Below are positions 27,732 to 34,903 of a stretch of 38,014 nucleotides of DNA, in pieces. Made by a program: the position numbers and the translations under genes. Where the stretch lies: positions 1 through 38,014 of IMG/VR virus record IMGVR_UViG_3300034198_006004. The stretch is one strand, 5' to 3'. Under the pieces are notes generated by a model that was given only the letters and a program-made list of their open reading frames with translations, searched no databases and was not told where the DNA came from. Numbering within the stretch: the stretch's first letter is position 1; each line of letters opens with the position of its first letter. The stretch comes from a virus.

Positions 27732-29916
27732 CGAACAGCCCTCCTTGGCGCATCTTGTCGTGTTCGGCCTGCTTTAAATTCTTGACCGCCACCTGCCAGT
27801 ACGACTCCTTCAACTCCGCTCCGATGAAGCGGCGCTGCATCTTCAACGCCTGATACCCTTCGCTCCCGATTCCCATAAACGGGCTTAAAACCGTGTCTCC
27901 CTCGTTTGACCACAGCCGGATGCCGCGCTCGATCACGTCAAGCTGTAGCGGGCAGATATGGCGCTCGTCTTCCTCGTCCCGAGCTTCGGCACGAGCGAGA
28001 GTATTCGACTGGTCGATATCCATCCACACCGGCGAAGCGTACCGCTGCCACAAAGACACCGGAAACGATTCGTGTGTCTTGGTGACGCGCTCGGGGTTAT
28101 CGCCGTGCTTGCGCATCGTCACCAAGTAATCCGGGATTCCTTGACGGCTGATGGTAGAATCCTTGCGCAATTGCTTGTACAGGAGACCGATGGCCTTCGT
28201 CCGCTGCATTGCCGTGACCGGATCTTTCCAGATGCAAACCTCACTATGGAAGATGAAACCGGCGTCCTGAAATAGCTTAATCAGAATGCCGCGAAAGTCG
28301 CGCACGCCGATGAATCCGTCGCGCTCTTTAGATAGCGGCAGGTTCATGCAGTGGAATGATACCAACCGCCCCGGCATCAGCACGCGGTGTAACTGGTGGA
28401 CGAGATACTCAAACTGCGTCATGAAGTCGTCGTAGTTGGCGCAGTTGCCCATGTCTCGGTCAGAGTTGCTGTACGTGTACAGGCTGGCGAACGGCGGAGA
28501 GAAGATCGAATAGTGGATGCTATCAGATGGCAGTTCGCCGACCACTTCGACGCAATCTCCAAGATGAGCGGTGAACCGCTCACCCGCAAACACGTCGCGC
28601 TTGTACTCGGACTTCTGATTGCTTTCGACTCCCAAGTTTTTCTCCATTTCGCTCCTCATGTGATCCACCATTCCGGCCATCATTTCGTTGGCCTGACGTT
28701 CCTTCCGTTCGATATTTCGCACAACAGCGCCTTCGATGTCGGTCGTGATGACGTGCGCGTTGACTTCGCGGGTTTGGCCGAAGCGCCAGCAGCGCCGCAC
28801 TGCTTGATAGAACTGCTCAAAGGAATCCGACATGCCGACGAAGGCCATGTTGCGGCAGTGCTGGTAGTTCATGCCAAACCCCATGATCTCCGGCTTGCTC
28901 ACGATCACGCGGATCTCGCCTCGCTGAAACGCCAGCATGGAATTACGCTTGTGTTCCGGCGAGTCCGAACCTGTAACCTCCACCGCGCCCGGGATCGCAG
29001 CCGTGATGGCCTTAGACTCATCATTCAGCCCACACCACATGATCCACGGCCCGTTGTCGCCGTTCGCCAGTTCGGCCGCTTTCGCCACGCGAAGCGCTAT
29101 GGTGTCACGCCGCGCCGCTTGCCGCTCCTGTAACGTCTCAGCCTCAACCATGAACAGTTTGCCTTCCGGCACGATGCCGCTTTCGATGGCGTGCTGGTAC
29201 ATGTTCAGCGGCGGCAGGTCGTAGCCGGTATCGTCAAACCCGATATCGGAGGGTCGCCGAACGGCCACCGCCCATGATGCTACCCATTTCCAGAACTCCG
29301 ATTGCGCGTGCCCTTTGAGCCGCCATTTCGACGTGTCGCCGCCGTCGTGGGTGAAGAACATGGCGAGCATTTCTGAGCACTTCATCACGCCCAAATACTC
29401 CGCATGGTTTCCGAGTTCCATGTAATCGTTTGGAGCTGGCGTTGCCGAGCATGGCAGTCGGTACGGGATTGGTTCAGAGAACTCCGTCAGCGCCGCGCGA
29501 AACTTCGACGTAAATCCCTTCAATATGCTCGACTCATCTAACACGATTCCGCTGTAGCGTTCCGGTGTGAATCGGTGAATCTTCTCGTAGTTGGTGATCT
29601 GGATGCGGTCATCCGATGGATCACTCACCACAGCCGCGCCATGAATGCCGAACTTGTCAGCTTCCCTCGCGGTCTGTTCTGCCACCGCGAGCGGAGCAAG
29701 AATTAGAACCTTGCCCGGTATGCGGTGAGCCCATTCGAGTTGCATGAACGTCTTGCCCATGCCCGTATCTGCAAAAATTGCACGACGCCCGCCGCGCAAC
29801 GCCCATCGGACGATGGATTTCTGAAACGGTTTCATCATCGCGTTGATGTCGGTTACCCCAAATCCACACGGCTTTGCATACCGTTGTTTCGACACAATGA
29901 ACTCTTCGTATGTCAT
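27718..29916 (-). CDS. SNF2-like helicase fused to DNA methyltransferase (SPPF type), 732 aa
   Basis: The N-terminal about 440 residues are a DEAD/SNF2 motor: FADTGMGKTFMQ (Walker A), GIVLDESSILKG (motif II), PCSATPAPNDYME (motif III) and EQFYQAVRRCWRFGQTREV (motif VI). The C-terminal about 270 residues are a beta-type methyltransferase: FSPPFASLYTY (catalytic SPPF, N4-cytosine or N6-adenine) and later SPFMGIGSEGYQALKMQRRF (SAM site). Catalytic before SAM motif is the beta order. The start MTYEEFIVSK at 29916 overlaps the upstream stop (ATGA). The motor may move DNA for modification or anti-restriction; that is inference. Confidence 0.93.
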   Translation of the reverse strand: MTYEEFIVSKQRYAKPCGFGVTDINAMMKPFQKSIVRWALRGGRRAIFADTGMGKTFMQLEWAHRIPGKVLILAPLAVAEQTAREADKFGIHGAAVVSDPSDDRIQITNYEKIHRFTPERYSGIVLDESSILKGFTSKFRAALTEFSEPIPYRLPCSATPAPNDYMELGNHAEYLGVMKCSEMLAMFFTHDGGDTSKWRLKGHAQSEFWKWVASWAVAVRRPSDIGFDDTGYDLPPLNMYQHAIESGIVPEGKLFMVEAETLQERQAARRDTIALRVAKAAELANGDNGPWIMWCGLNDESKAITAAIPGAVEVTGSDSPEHKRNSMLAFQRGEIRVIVSKPEIMGFGMNYQHCRNMAFVGMSDSFEQFYQAVRRCWRFGQTREVNAHVITTDIEGAVVRNIERKERQANEMMAGMVDHMRSEMEKNLGVESNQKSEYKRDVFAGERFTAHLGDCVEVVGELPSDSIHYSIFSPPFASLYTYSNSDRDMGNCANYDDFMTQFEYLVHQLHRVLMPGRLVSFHCMNLPLSKERDGFIGVRDFRGILIKLFQDAGFIFHSEVCIWKDPVTAMQRTKAIGLLYKQLRKDSTISRQGIPDYLVTMRKHGDNPERVTKTHESFPVSLWQRYASPVWMDIDQSNTLARAEARDEEDERHICPLQLDVIERGIRLWSNEGDTVLSPFMGIGSEGYQALKMQRRFIGAELKESYWQVAVKNLKQAEHDKMRQGGLFDAAE

Positions 29917-30371
29917 ACCCGCCCCCAATCCAAAGTAGCCCACCGTGGCACTGTATTCCCAACATCCGCCAGTGTCGCCCACTCGCAATCAGGGCCTCCA
30001 CGCAGGCCTTTAAAAGCAGCGCAAGCGTTCCTAGGCTTATCCACCTGCCCGCACGTAGCCTCGCGCATCGCCCGCTCAGAGCGGCGCTTTTCCATCATTG
30101 CCTCACTGCCTCGGCGGGCACCTTCCGCGCGTCTCTTTGCCACGCACGCAGCGCAGCGGGTGGCCGTGGTCAGACCGCTGATGAACGCGCTGCAATCCTC
30201 GCAGTTACGCTCAGACGGGCGTGCTGCTTTCAGCTTGTCCAGGTATTCCCGCCTCGCCTTCTGGCCGCATGGGCGGCAGACGTTGTGGCTGACCTTGTAC
30301 ATCTCGTCCCGTGAGTAAATCGGCTCTTTGCAATGCGGGCATGGGTCGCCCGGCTTCCATGGTGGTCTCAT
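29913..30371 (-). CDS. Zinc-ribbon protein upstream of the fusion, 152 aa
   Basis: Two Cys4 sets are seen: CPHCKEPI...CRPCGQ (about residues 11-36) and CEDCSAFI...CAACVAK (about 57-78). A basic Arg/Ala-rich helix region (RRAEGARRGSEAMMEKRRSE) follows, then an aromatic end with two WATL motifs. AGGAG lies 4-5 nt before the ATG at 30371. It is coupled by ATGA to the helicase-methyltransferase. It may be its DNA-targeting partner, which is inference from context. Confidence 0.7.
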   Translation of the reverse strand: MRPPWKPGDPCPHCKEPIYSRDEMYKVSHNVCRPCGQKARREYLDKLKAARPSERNCEDCSAFISGLTTATRCAACVAKRRAEGARRGSEAMMEKRRSERAMREATCGQVDKPRNACAAFKGLRGGPDCEWATLADVGNTVPRWATLDWGRV

Positions 30372-30409
30372 TTTGCTCCTCTTTTTCAGGCCGTCGGCAT
30401 TAGCCTGGG

Positions 30410-31114
30410 TTACTGCTGATCCGCTTCGATTATTCGGCGTCCGATCCACTCGGCGACTTGGGGGACAATACTGTTTCCGCAGGCTTTAAGTCTGTCCAAC
30501 CCAACGGGAACCCCATTAACCACTCGCTGAATTCGGGGTGGCACCAGTGTGTTTTCCCAATACCCGGATTGCGCAATGGATTCCGCAGGGTCGAGCCAAA
30601 AGAACTTAGGGCAAAGCGGTTGTCCGATGCTTGCGGGGTAGGCCACCATGAAAACTCTAAGCCGCTCATGCCATGCGCCGAATTGGGTTGCTCGAAAACT
30701 TCGCCATTGAGCATTAAACCCAAGCTCGGAAAGGTCTCCGAGAACTCGGCGCATAGCGGCGTTGTCAAGCAAGCCTGAGACGTTCTCAATGAGTATGAAT
30801 CGTGGTCGAATTTCCCCAACGAGACGAGCGTATTCTGACCACAGCCCGCTTCGCGTGCCGGTGACAATACCGCGTCTAGATCCACCGATACTGAGATCCT
30901 GGCAAGGGAATCCGCCTGCGATGCAATCGACGTCTCCAAGTTGCTCTCCTGTGACTTCCTTGATATCTCCATACTTAGGCACCTCCGGCCAATGTTTCGT
31001 TAATACCTTCTGGCAGAACGGGTCTATCTCGACCTGCCATTTGCACGTCATCCCGGCCCGCTCCAGGCCAAGGTCCATCCCGCCAATTCCCGCGAATAGG
31101 CTTCCAAACGTCAT
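30410..31114 (-). CDS. C5-cytosine DNA methyltransferase, short, 234 aa
   Basis: All core motifs are present: SLFAGIGGMDLGL (motif I), GGFPCQDLSIGG (IV, catalytic Cys), ILIENVSGLL (VI), FRATQFGAWHERLRVFMVAY (VIII) and LKACGNSIVPQVAEWIGR (X). The target-recognition stretch between VIII and the end is only about 50 residues, so the enzyme is reduced compared with the usual 330-400. It would methylate phage DNA to escape host restriction, or alter host DNA. A second reading frame overlaps its last two thirds. Confidence 0.93.
   Translation of the reverse strand: MTFGSLFAGIGGMDLGLERAGMTCKWQVEIDPFCQKVLTKHWPEVPKYGDIKEVTGEQLGDVDCIAGGFPCQDLSIGGSRRGIVTGTRSGLWSEYARLVGEIRPRFILIENVSGLLDNAAMRRVLGDLSELGFNAQWRSFRATQFGAWHERLRVFMVAYPASIGQPLCPKFFWLDPAESIAQSGYWENTLVPPRIQRVVNGVPVGLDRLKACGNSIVPQVAEWIGRRIIEADQQ
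30430..30972 (-). other. Overprinted open frame inside the cytosine methyltransferase, 180 aa
   Basis: In the +1 frame of the methyltransferase an ATG-initiated frame runs 180 codons. Its content, FSETFPSLGLMLNGEV, SWWPTPQASDNRF and EFSEWLMGFPLGWTDLKPAE, has the W-PTP-x-SD and MGFP-x-GWT patterns seen in hypothetical proteins that are often annotated beside phage Dcm genes. That set may exist because the alternative frame of a conserved enzyme is conserved too. No strong ribosome site is seen. I record it as an observation, not as a proven gene. Confidence 0.4.
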
Positions 31115-31150
31115 TTGCTCCCTTTCCTCCCCCGCGTCGGCAAACCGGGG

Positions 31151-31309
31151 TTACTGCTCGTTCTGTATCGCGTCCCGCTCATCGGCCTCGTACTGCGCGG
31201 ACTCAACCGCCCACCGTTTCCGCTCCGCCCGTGGCGCCGTGGGGTACTCGTCGGCGTAGATGCGCTCCAGCTCGGCGATGCGGGCCAGTTGCGGTGGTTG
31301 GCGCGTCAT
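31151..31309 (-). CDS. Small hypothetical protein, 52 aa
   Basis: GAGG lies 6 nt before the ATG at 31309, which overlaps the previous stop as ATGA. The product is charged, with an amphipathic helix (QLARIAELERIYADEYPTA) and an acidic, Gln-rich end. It ends 36 bp before the methyltransferase start. No family recognised. Confidence 0.6.
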   Translation of the reverse strand: MTRQPPQLARIAELERIYADEYPTAPRAERKRWAVESAQYEADERDAIQNEQ

Positions 31310-31479
31310 GGCTTACCTCGTGCGGCGTCGATGGCGGCGCGGAGGGTGTCGGCGCCATGCACGCTATCAACTGATCCGCCACGGCCCAGCATAAGGCGTA
31401 TTTTTCCTTTGACTGTCTTGCCATCACATCCTTCTACCCAATCCAGCCGCTTGCGGGCCATGCGGACGCGGCGGATCAT
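31306..31479 (-). CDS. Small basic hypothetical protein, 57 aa
   Basis: ATGA junctions at both ends (31476-31479, 31306-31309) and a basic protein-like composition (RRVRMARKRLDWVEG, KIRLMLGRGGSVDSVHGADT) support it. The other frame over the same bases becomes Pro/His/Thr rich and is rejected. Function unknown. Confidence 0.6.
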   Translation of the reverse strand: MIRRVRMARKRLDWVEGCDGKTVKGKIRLMLGRGGSVDSVHGADTLRAAIDAARGKP

Positions 31480-31673
31480 TCCGCACCGCCAATAAACTTA
31501 GCTCTGCCAGCCCACTTCCGAAACGCTCGCGTAAACATGCGAAACGTAAACCTGCCATCGCTCACGATCAATCTGCCATTAGCGTGGACGGTCAACAGAT
31601 TTAATTGCCCATCGTCGATCAGCCACTTATCCCCAGCCAGCGGCTTCGCCAGCGCCTCAGCCTTTGTTCGCAT
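31476..31673 (-). CDS. Small hypothetical protein, 65 aa
   Basis: The frame reads KWLIDDGQLNLLTVHANGRL then IVSDGRFTFRMFTRAFRKWA, which looks like a small folded beta-alpha protein. The ATG lies within the end of the gene before (17-bp overlap). No family recognised. Confidence 0.6.
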   Translation of the reverse strand: MRTKAEALAKPLAGDKWLIDDGQLNLLTVHANGRLIVSDGRFTFRMFTRAFRKWAGRAKFIGGAE

Positions 31674-31842
31674 CGGTGACCGTCACTTTCTTGGGCTTCC
31701 AGTTGTCGTAGGCGGCGTACAGCAGGTTGTCCGCCCGCCACTGCTGCGCCTCGCGCTTCGTCCGAAACAACCGAACCTCCCCTTGCCCGCTGCCAAACAC
31801 GCAGCCTTCCCCGGCCAGCACCCACATCGTCAGGCGGATCAC
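31657..31842 (-). CDS. Small hypothetical protein, 61 aa
   Basis: GTG at 31842 overlaps the upstream stop (GTGA at 31839-31842). The product begins IRLTMWVLAGEGCVFGSGQG and continues with a helix REAQQWRADNLLYAAYDNWK and a short basic tail. It may be a small single-domain protein. Function unknown. Confidence 0.55.
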   Translation of the reverse strand: MIRLTMWVLAGEGCVFGSGQGEVRLFRTKREAQQWRADNLLYAAYDNWKPKKVTVTDANKG

Positions 31843-32129
31843 GCCCCCACCTCCGGCGCGGCTTCGGCGCGGGCGATGGCGGCGTGGTGGCGCAGAATAG
31901 ACTGTGTTAAATTTGCCAGCAGCCGCTCCACCTCGGCTCGGAGTTGGTCGCGCTCGGCGGTTATGTCCGCTGCCCGATCTGCGGCGGAAGGCCCGTTCTC
32001 AAACTGGTGCATGTCGCACTCGGCGATCACGGCATCGATCTTTCCGCCCACTCGCTTCATCCATCCGCACTCGCACTTCACTAGCCATTCGTAGGCATCG
32101 ACTGCTGTGTATGTGGTTGCGTGTCCCAT
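31839..32129 (-). CDS. Hypothetical protein, Cys pair and coiled coil, 96 aa
   Basis: GGGAGGGG lies 7 nt before the ATG at 32129, a very good ribosome site, so this start is preferred to the GTG one codon earlier. YEWLVKCECGWMKRVGG is followed by a His/Cys-containing AECDMHQFENG. The C-terminal half is a coiled coil (AERDQLRAEVERLLANLTQS). The CxC..C and H could bind zinc. It overlaps its upstream neighbour's stop as TGATG. Confidence 0.65.
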   Translation of the reverse strand: MGHATTYTAVDAYEWLVKCECGWMKRVGGKIDAVIAECDMHQFENGPSAADRAADITAERDQLRAEVERLLANLTQSILRHHAAIARAEAAPEVGA

Positions 32130-32581
32130 CACTTCCCCTCCCGAAGCCGCTGGGCCTCTGCCAGTAACGTCTCGTAACGTTCTCGTTGCCCGGCGTCCAA
32201 AAGCATCGACTCAGCCTCCCGGAGCAGGCCTGTTTCGTCCCACGCGAACCCGCCAAGCGACATGTCAAGCAGTTTCATCACCGCACCCTCCCGCCGCTGC
32301 TGGGCGTCGCGGGCGGCGAGTGGGTTGCTGTTCTTCCCACGCATCGCATCGGCGGCGATATGCGAAATTGTCGAGTGCCCGCTATCCTCGCCAAGCGGGA
32401 TGGAACGGTAGTAGATGTCGGACAGCGCCGCGTGCATGAGGTCCCGCTCCCCCTCCAACTCCCGCAGGTGCTCCAGGATGGCGGGGAAGGCTGCGTATAT
32501 TTCCCGCGCCGCTCCCGCCTGCCATGTCGTCTTTTGCGCCTCGCCGTGCAGCCGCGCCAGTTCGTCCAACTTCTCACGCAT
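32129..32581 (-). CDS. Hypothetical helical protein, 150 aa
   Basis: The whole product is charged and mostly helical (REKLDELARLHGEAQKTTWQ, LEHLRELEGERDLMHAALSD, then GQRERYETLLAEAQRLREGK). No family recognised. Its stop and start overlap the neighbours, so it is part of the early train. Confidence 0.6.
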   Translation of the reverse strand: MREKLDELARLHGEAQKTTWQAGAAREIYAAFPAILEHLRELEGERDLMHAALSDIYYRSIPLGEDSGHSTISHIAADAMRGKNSNPLAARDAQQRREGAVMKLLDMSLGGFAWDETGLLREAESMLLDAGQRERYETLLAEAQRLREGK

Positions 32582-32882
32582 TATGGGCCTCTTTCCATTT
32601 GGCGATCAAAGAGATGGCTTCTTCGGTGCTGTTCTGCGCCACTGCCAAGCTCTCCAGTAACGCTCCGTAACTACCGCTAACTCCTGCTGGCTGCTTCATG
32701 TGCGCCATCCACGCCTCCAGCGCCCGCTCCGCCGCCGCGATCACATCCGCTGCCGTGGGCACGCTGGCCTCGCGGGCTTCGGCTTCGGCGAGGAGGCGGT
32801 CAAGTGCATGCGCTACGGATGGATCACAGCAGCCATCGATGATCCACTTGGCTCCACGGTAAAACTCCGCGCTACGCTCCAC
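32574..32882 (-). CDS. Hypothetical helical protein, 102 aa
   Basis: GTG at 32882 has AGGAGG 6 nt upstream, so it is chosen. The longer ATG frame at 32912 has only a basic, Arg-rich N-terminal extension. The product has helical parts AHALDRLLAEAEAREASVPT and ADVIAAAERALEAWMAHMKQ. Its start overlaps the previous gene by 11 bp. Function unknown. Confidence 0.6.
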   Translation of the reverse strand: MERSAEFYRGAKWIIDGCCDPSVAHALDRLLAEAEAREASVPTAADVIAAAERALEAWMAHMKQPAGVSGSYGALLESLAVAQNSTEEAISLIAKWKEAHNA

Positions 32883-33135
32883 GCTCCACCTCCTTTTCCT
32901 TCCACTTCGCAATCTCTTCCGGCGTCATCGGGCGCGTGGCGTGCTTCCGAGACGGGTAACCAAAATCGGCGTCCGTCTCGCCGGGGAACAGATCGCCGGG
33001 CTTAGGGTCAAACCGATACCCTTTGCAATCCGCATTGCACCCGCTGAATATCAGCGAGCGGCCAACTGGATCTTTCACGCCGCCACACACCGAACAGGTG
33101 ACGCGTATTCCAACCTTTGTCGGCTCAGTTATCAT
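32872..33135 (-). CDS. Small zinc-ribbon-like protein, 87 aa
   Basis: CSVCGGV near residue 13 and CNADCKGY near 32 could bind one zinc. The rest has GDLFPGETDADFGYP and an acidic, Lys-rich helical end (MTPEEIAKWKEKEVER). The ATG at 33135 overlaps its neighbour by 11 bp; the longer frame is Pro/Arg rich. Function unknown. Confidence 0.6.
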   Translation of the reverse strand: MITEPTKVGIRVTCSVCGGVKDPVGRSLIFSGCNADCKGYRFDPKPGDLFPGETDADFGYPSRKHATRPMTPEEIAKWKEKEVERGA

Positions 33136-33445
33136 CGCCACGCTCCACCTCCTGCGGCGGGGTGGGGATGGGGGCCCAGTGGGTGGCTTCCTCCAAGACC
33201 ATCGCTCCGTTACTCCACCAGCGCCACTCATCGCCACCTGTCCGCGTGGGGCATTGTTGCGCGTTCGGGATGCGCCGACCACCTGCCCAAATATCCACGT
33301 ACTGAAACTTCGGCGCGCTCTCAATTGGACGCCACCGCCGCGCCTCGTGAGCGGAGACTACGGCGTCGATTACGTCTTGCCAATTCCACCCATCACCATC
33401 CGTCCATACCTTCTCCGCGATCTCTGCCAGCGTCTTATCCGCCAT
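33125..33445 (-). CDS. DUF551-like protein, 106 aa
   Basis: WRPIESAPKFQYVDIWAGGR then ATHWAPIPTPP follow the DUF551 pattern, W-x-P-I-x-x-A-P...HW-x-P-x-P. This family is common in phage early regions and its role is unknown. The N-terminal helix is LAEIAEKVWTDGDGWNW. The ATG at 33445 makes TGATG with the upstream gene. Confidence 0.75.
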   Translation of the reverse strand: MADKTLAEIAEKVWTDGDGWNWQDVIDAVVSAHEARRWRPIESAPKFQYVDIWAGGRRIPNAQQCPTRTGGDEWRWWSNGAMVLEEATHWAPIPTPPQEVERGDDN

Positions 33446-33597
33446 CACTCGCCGCCTTTCTTCAGAGCGTCAGTGTCGTCGTATTGTTCAGACACGATAC
33501 GCAAGGCCTCTTCTTTTGCAATGCCGCACTCTTGGCACTGCCACGCGGCGTAATCCAGCGCCTCTTTTGCTATCCGTCGGTCCCGTGCATCAGCCAT
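33445..33597 (-). CDS. Small hypothetical protein, 50 aa
   Basis: The ATG at 33597 makes TGATG with the gene before it. The product is helical and charged with CQECG near residue 21, then a short KEEALRIVSEQYDDT helix. It is too small to assign. Coupling to both neighbours supports it. Confidence 0.6.
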   Translation of the reverse strand: MADARDRRIAKEALDYAAWQCQECGIAKEEALRIVSEQYDDTDALKKGGE

Positions 33598-33770
33598 CAC
33601 ACCACCTCCGCTTCCAAATACTCCCGCCGCTTCTGCTCCCGCGTAATCGCCGCGTCACGATTCGCCGCCGCCCAGGCCGCGATATAGTTCCAGATGCCAG
33701 CGCGGGTGGGCTTCCAGCGCAGGTAGGCGATGCCGAATAGACACGCAGAGCCAGCCAAAGCCACCTCCAT
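33597..33770 (-). CDS. Small one-helix membrane protein, 57 aa
   Basis: The first 17 residues (EVALAGSACLFGIAYL) form an N-terminal hydrophobic helix, with an Arg/Lys-rich soluble part following (TREQKRREYLEAEVV). It overlaps the upstream stop as TGATG. An inner membrane anchor is likely. Function unknown. Confidence 0.6.
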   Translation of the reverse strand: MEVALAGSACLFGIAYLRWKPTRAGIWNYIAAWAAANRDAAITREQKRREYLEAEVV

Positions 33771-34054
33771 CACTCCACCTCCCGTTTCGGCGGCGTAGGC
33801 AGGATCGGGCGGCAGAAGTGGGTGTAAGTCGAGGTAACCTCACCGCGCCGATAAGCGATATAAGGGGCCATAACCCACGAAACGATTCCGTGGTAGCCAA
33901 TCCGAACTCCTTGAGGCTCAAACGCCTCCAACTCCGCCATCGGCTTCCAATCCAGCCCGCGCAGGGCGGTCAGTGCTTCCCGGCATTTCTCGGCCGACTC
34001 GTCGCCAGGTCGGTACATTGCCGCCTCTAATGCCTCTCGAATAATCTCTAGCAT
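33770..34054 (-). CDS. DUF551-like relative, 94 aa
   Basis: The order EIIREALEAAMYRPGDESAE, then DWKPMAELEAFEPQGVRIGY and CRPILPTPPKREVE, is like DUF551 ends, though the HW motif is changed to HFC. AGGAG lies 6 nt before the ATG. It may be a diverged copy of 33125-33445. Role unknown. Confidence 0.6.
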   Translation of the reverse strand: MLEIIREALEAAMYRPGDESAEKCREALTALRGLDWKPMAELEAFEPQGVRIGYHGIVSWVMAPYIAYRRGEVTSTYTHFCRPILPTPPKREVE

Positions 34055-34063
34055 TGATCTCTC

Positions 34064-34300
34064 CTATTCCGCGCCAGCATGTCTAGCTTTGCGCTTTGAT
34101 TTGCCCTGATACAGCCATGCTTCCTGGTTCGCAAGCGACGACGAGTAACCCATCAGCCGCTCTGCTTCCTTGCGTGCCTCTTGGCCCCATGCGTCCTCCG
34201 GCCACACCACGTCAGTAAATCGGCGGCGCGCTTTCCGCTGGCAGTCTCGTTGCTTACAGAGTCGGCATTCGCCGCATTTACAGCGTTCTTCACGTGGCAT
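34064..34300 (-). CDS. Small Cys-rich basic protein, 78 aa
   Basis: The N-terminal CKCGECRLCKQRDC (residues 8-21) has five Cys and could hold zinc. The middle is RRRFTDVVWPEDAWGQEARK, with a Lys/Arg-rich end. AAGGA lies 5-6 nt upstream of the ATG. A 186-bp gap with two strong hairpins separates it from ssb. DNA binding is possible. No family recognised. Confidence 0.6.
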   Translation of the reverse strand: MPREERCKCGECRLCKQRDCQRKARRRFTDVVWPEDAWGQEARKEAERLMGYSSSLANQEAWLYQGKSKRKARHAGAE

Positions 34301-34486
34301 ATCATTCCTTTTTTCGGCGGGCCAGTGTCTCTCCAGCCCGCCTAGAATTCAACAAATCCTCAGGTTTTCAGGGGTATACGTTCTGCCTCTTTTCCGGGAG
34401 CTTTCCGCGCCCGGTCTGCCGCCGACGCTGATTTCCGAGATCGTGCGTGGTGTTCAGCGGCAGGCCGTGGGCGGCTGCCCACGGGG
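34301..34486 (-). other. Non-coding gap with two hairpins between ssb and the next gene
   Basis: No convincing gene is seen. A perfect 8-bp stem CCGTGGGC-GGCT-GCCCACGG (34465-34484) lies just behind the ssb stop. A perfect 7-bp stem GGCGGGC/GCCCGCC (34316-34322 with 34336-34342) lies just before the next gene. Neither has a T tract on the transcribed strand, so processing or stability roles are more likely than termination. Confidence 0.55.
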
Positions 34487-34903
34487 TCAGAATGGTACGT
34501 CGTCGTCAGAAATACCGCTGTCAATTGACGCCCGCTGCGCGCCACGCGGCTGACTCACCAACCCTCCGCCGTCCTGCTTGTCGCCGCCACCGAACACCTG
34601 AACGCCATTGAAAGGGTCAGCGGTGATGACCGTCTTGCTGCCCTTCACGCCGTCCTTCTCCCATGTCTCAACCGCGAGCCGTCCCGTGACAAGGACCAAA
34701 GCGCCCTTTTTCAGCTCGTCCAGCTTCCACTGGATTAGATCGCCCCACACGTTGACATTGAACCACGATGTAACCTTGTCAGCCCCCTTCTTCTCAGTGA
34801 CGGCCACGCTGAACGTGTGCAGCGCTTTACCTGATGCCACGTGCTTTGTCTCCACGTCTCGGCCGAGGTGTCCCATGACCGTTGCTTGTGCTAAATACGG
34901 CAT
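34487..34903 (-). CDS. ssb: Single-stranded DNA-binding protein, 138 aa
   Basis: The OB fold has the usual order: ATVMGHLGRDVETKHVASGK, then FSVAVTEKKGADKVTSWFNV, then WGDLIQWKLDELKKGALVLV and GRLAVETWEKDG. A flexible Gly/Gln part and the acidic end SDDDVPF follow, the last binding partner proteins. GGAAAGGG precedes the ATG, which overlaps the stop of the Sak4-like gene. SSB and Sak4 are typical partners in phage annealing recombination. Confidence 0.97.
   Translation of the reverse strand: MPYLAQATVMGHLGRDVETKHVASGKALHTFSVAVTEKKGADKVTSWFNVNVWGDLIQWKLDELKKGALVLVTGRLAVETWEKDGVKGSKTVITADPFNGVQVFGGGDKQDGGGLVSQPRGAQRASIDSGISDDDVPF

Noticed and set aside
28396-29133. 245-codon rightward frame opposite the helicase-methyltransferase
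   Set aside because: It is the antisense shadow of a gene with clear helicase motifs. Composition is His/Val/Arg biased and there is no ribosome site or coupling.
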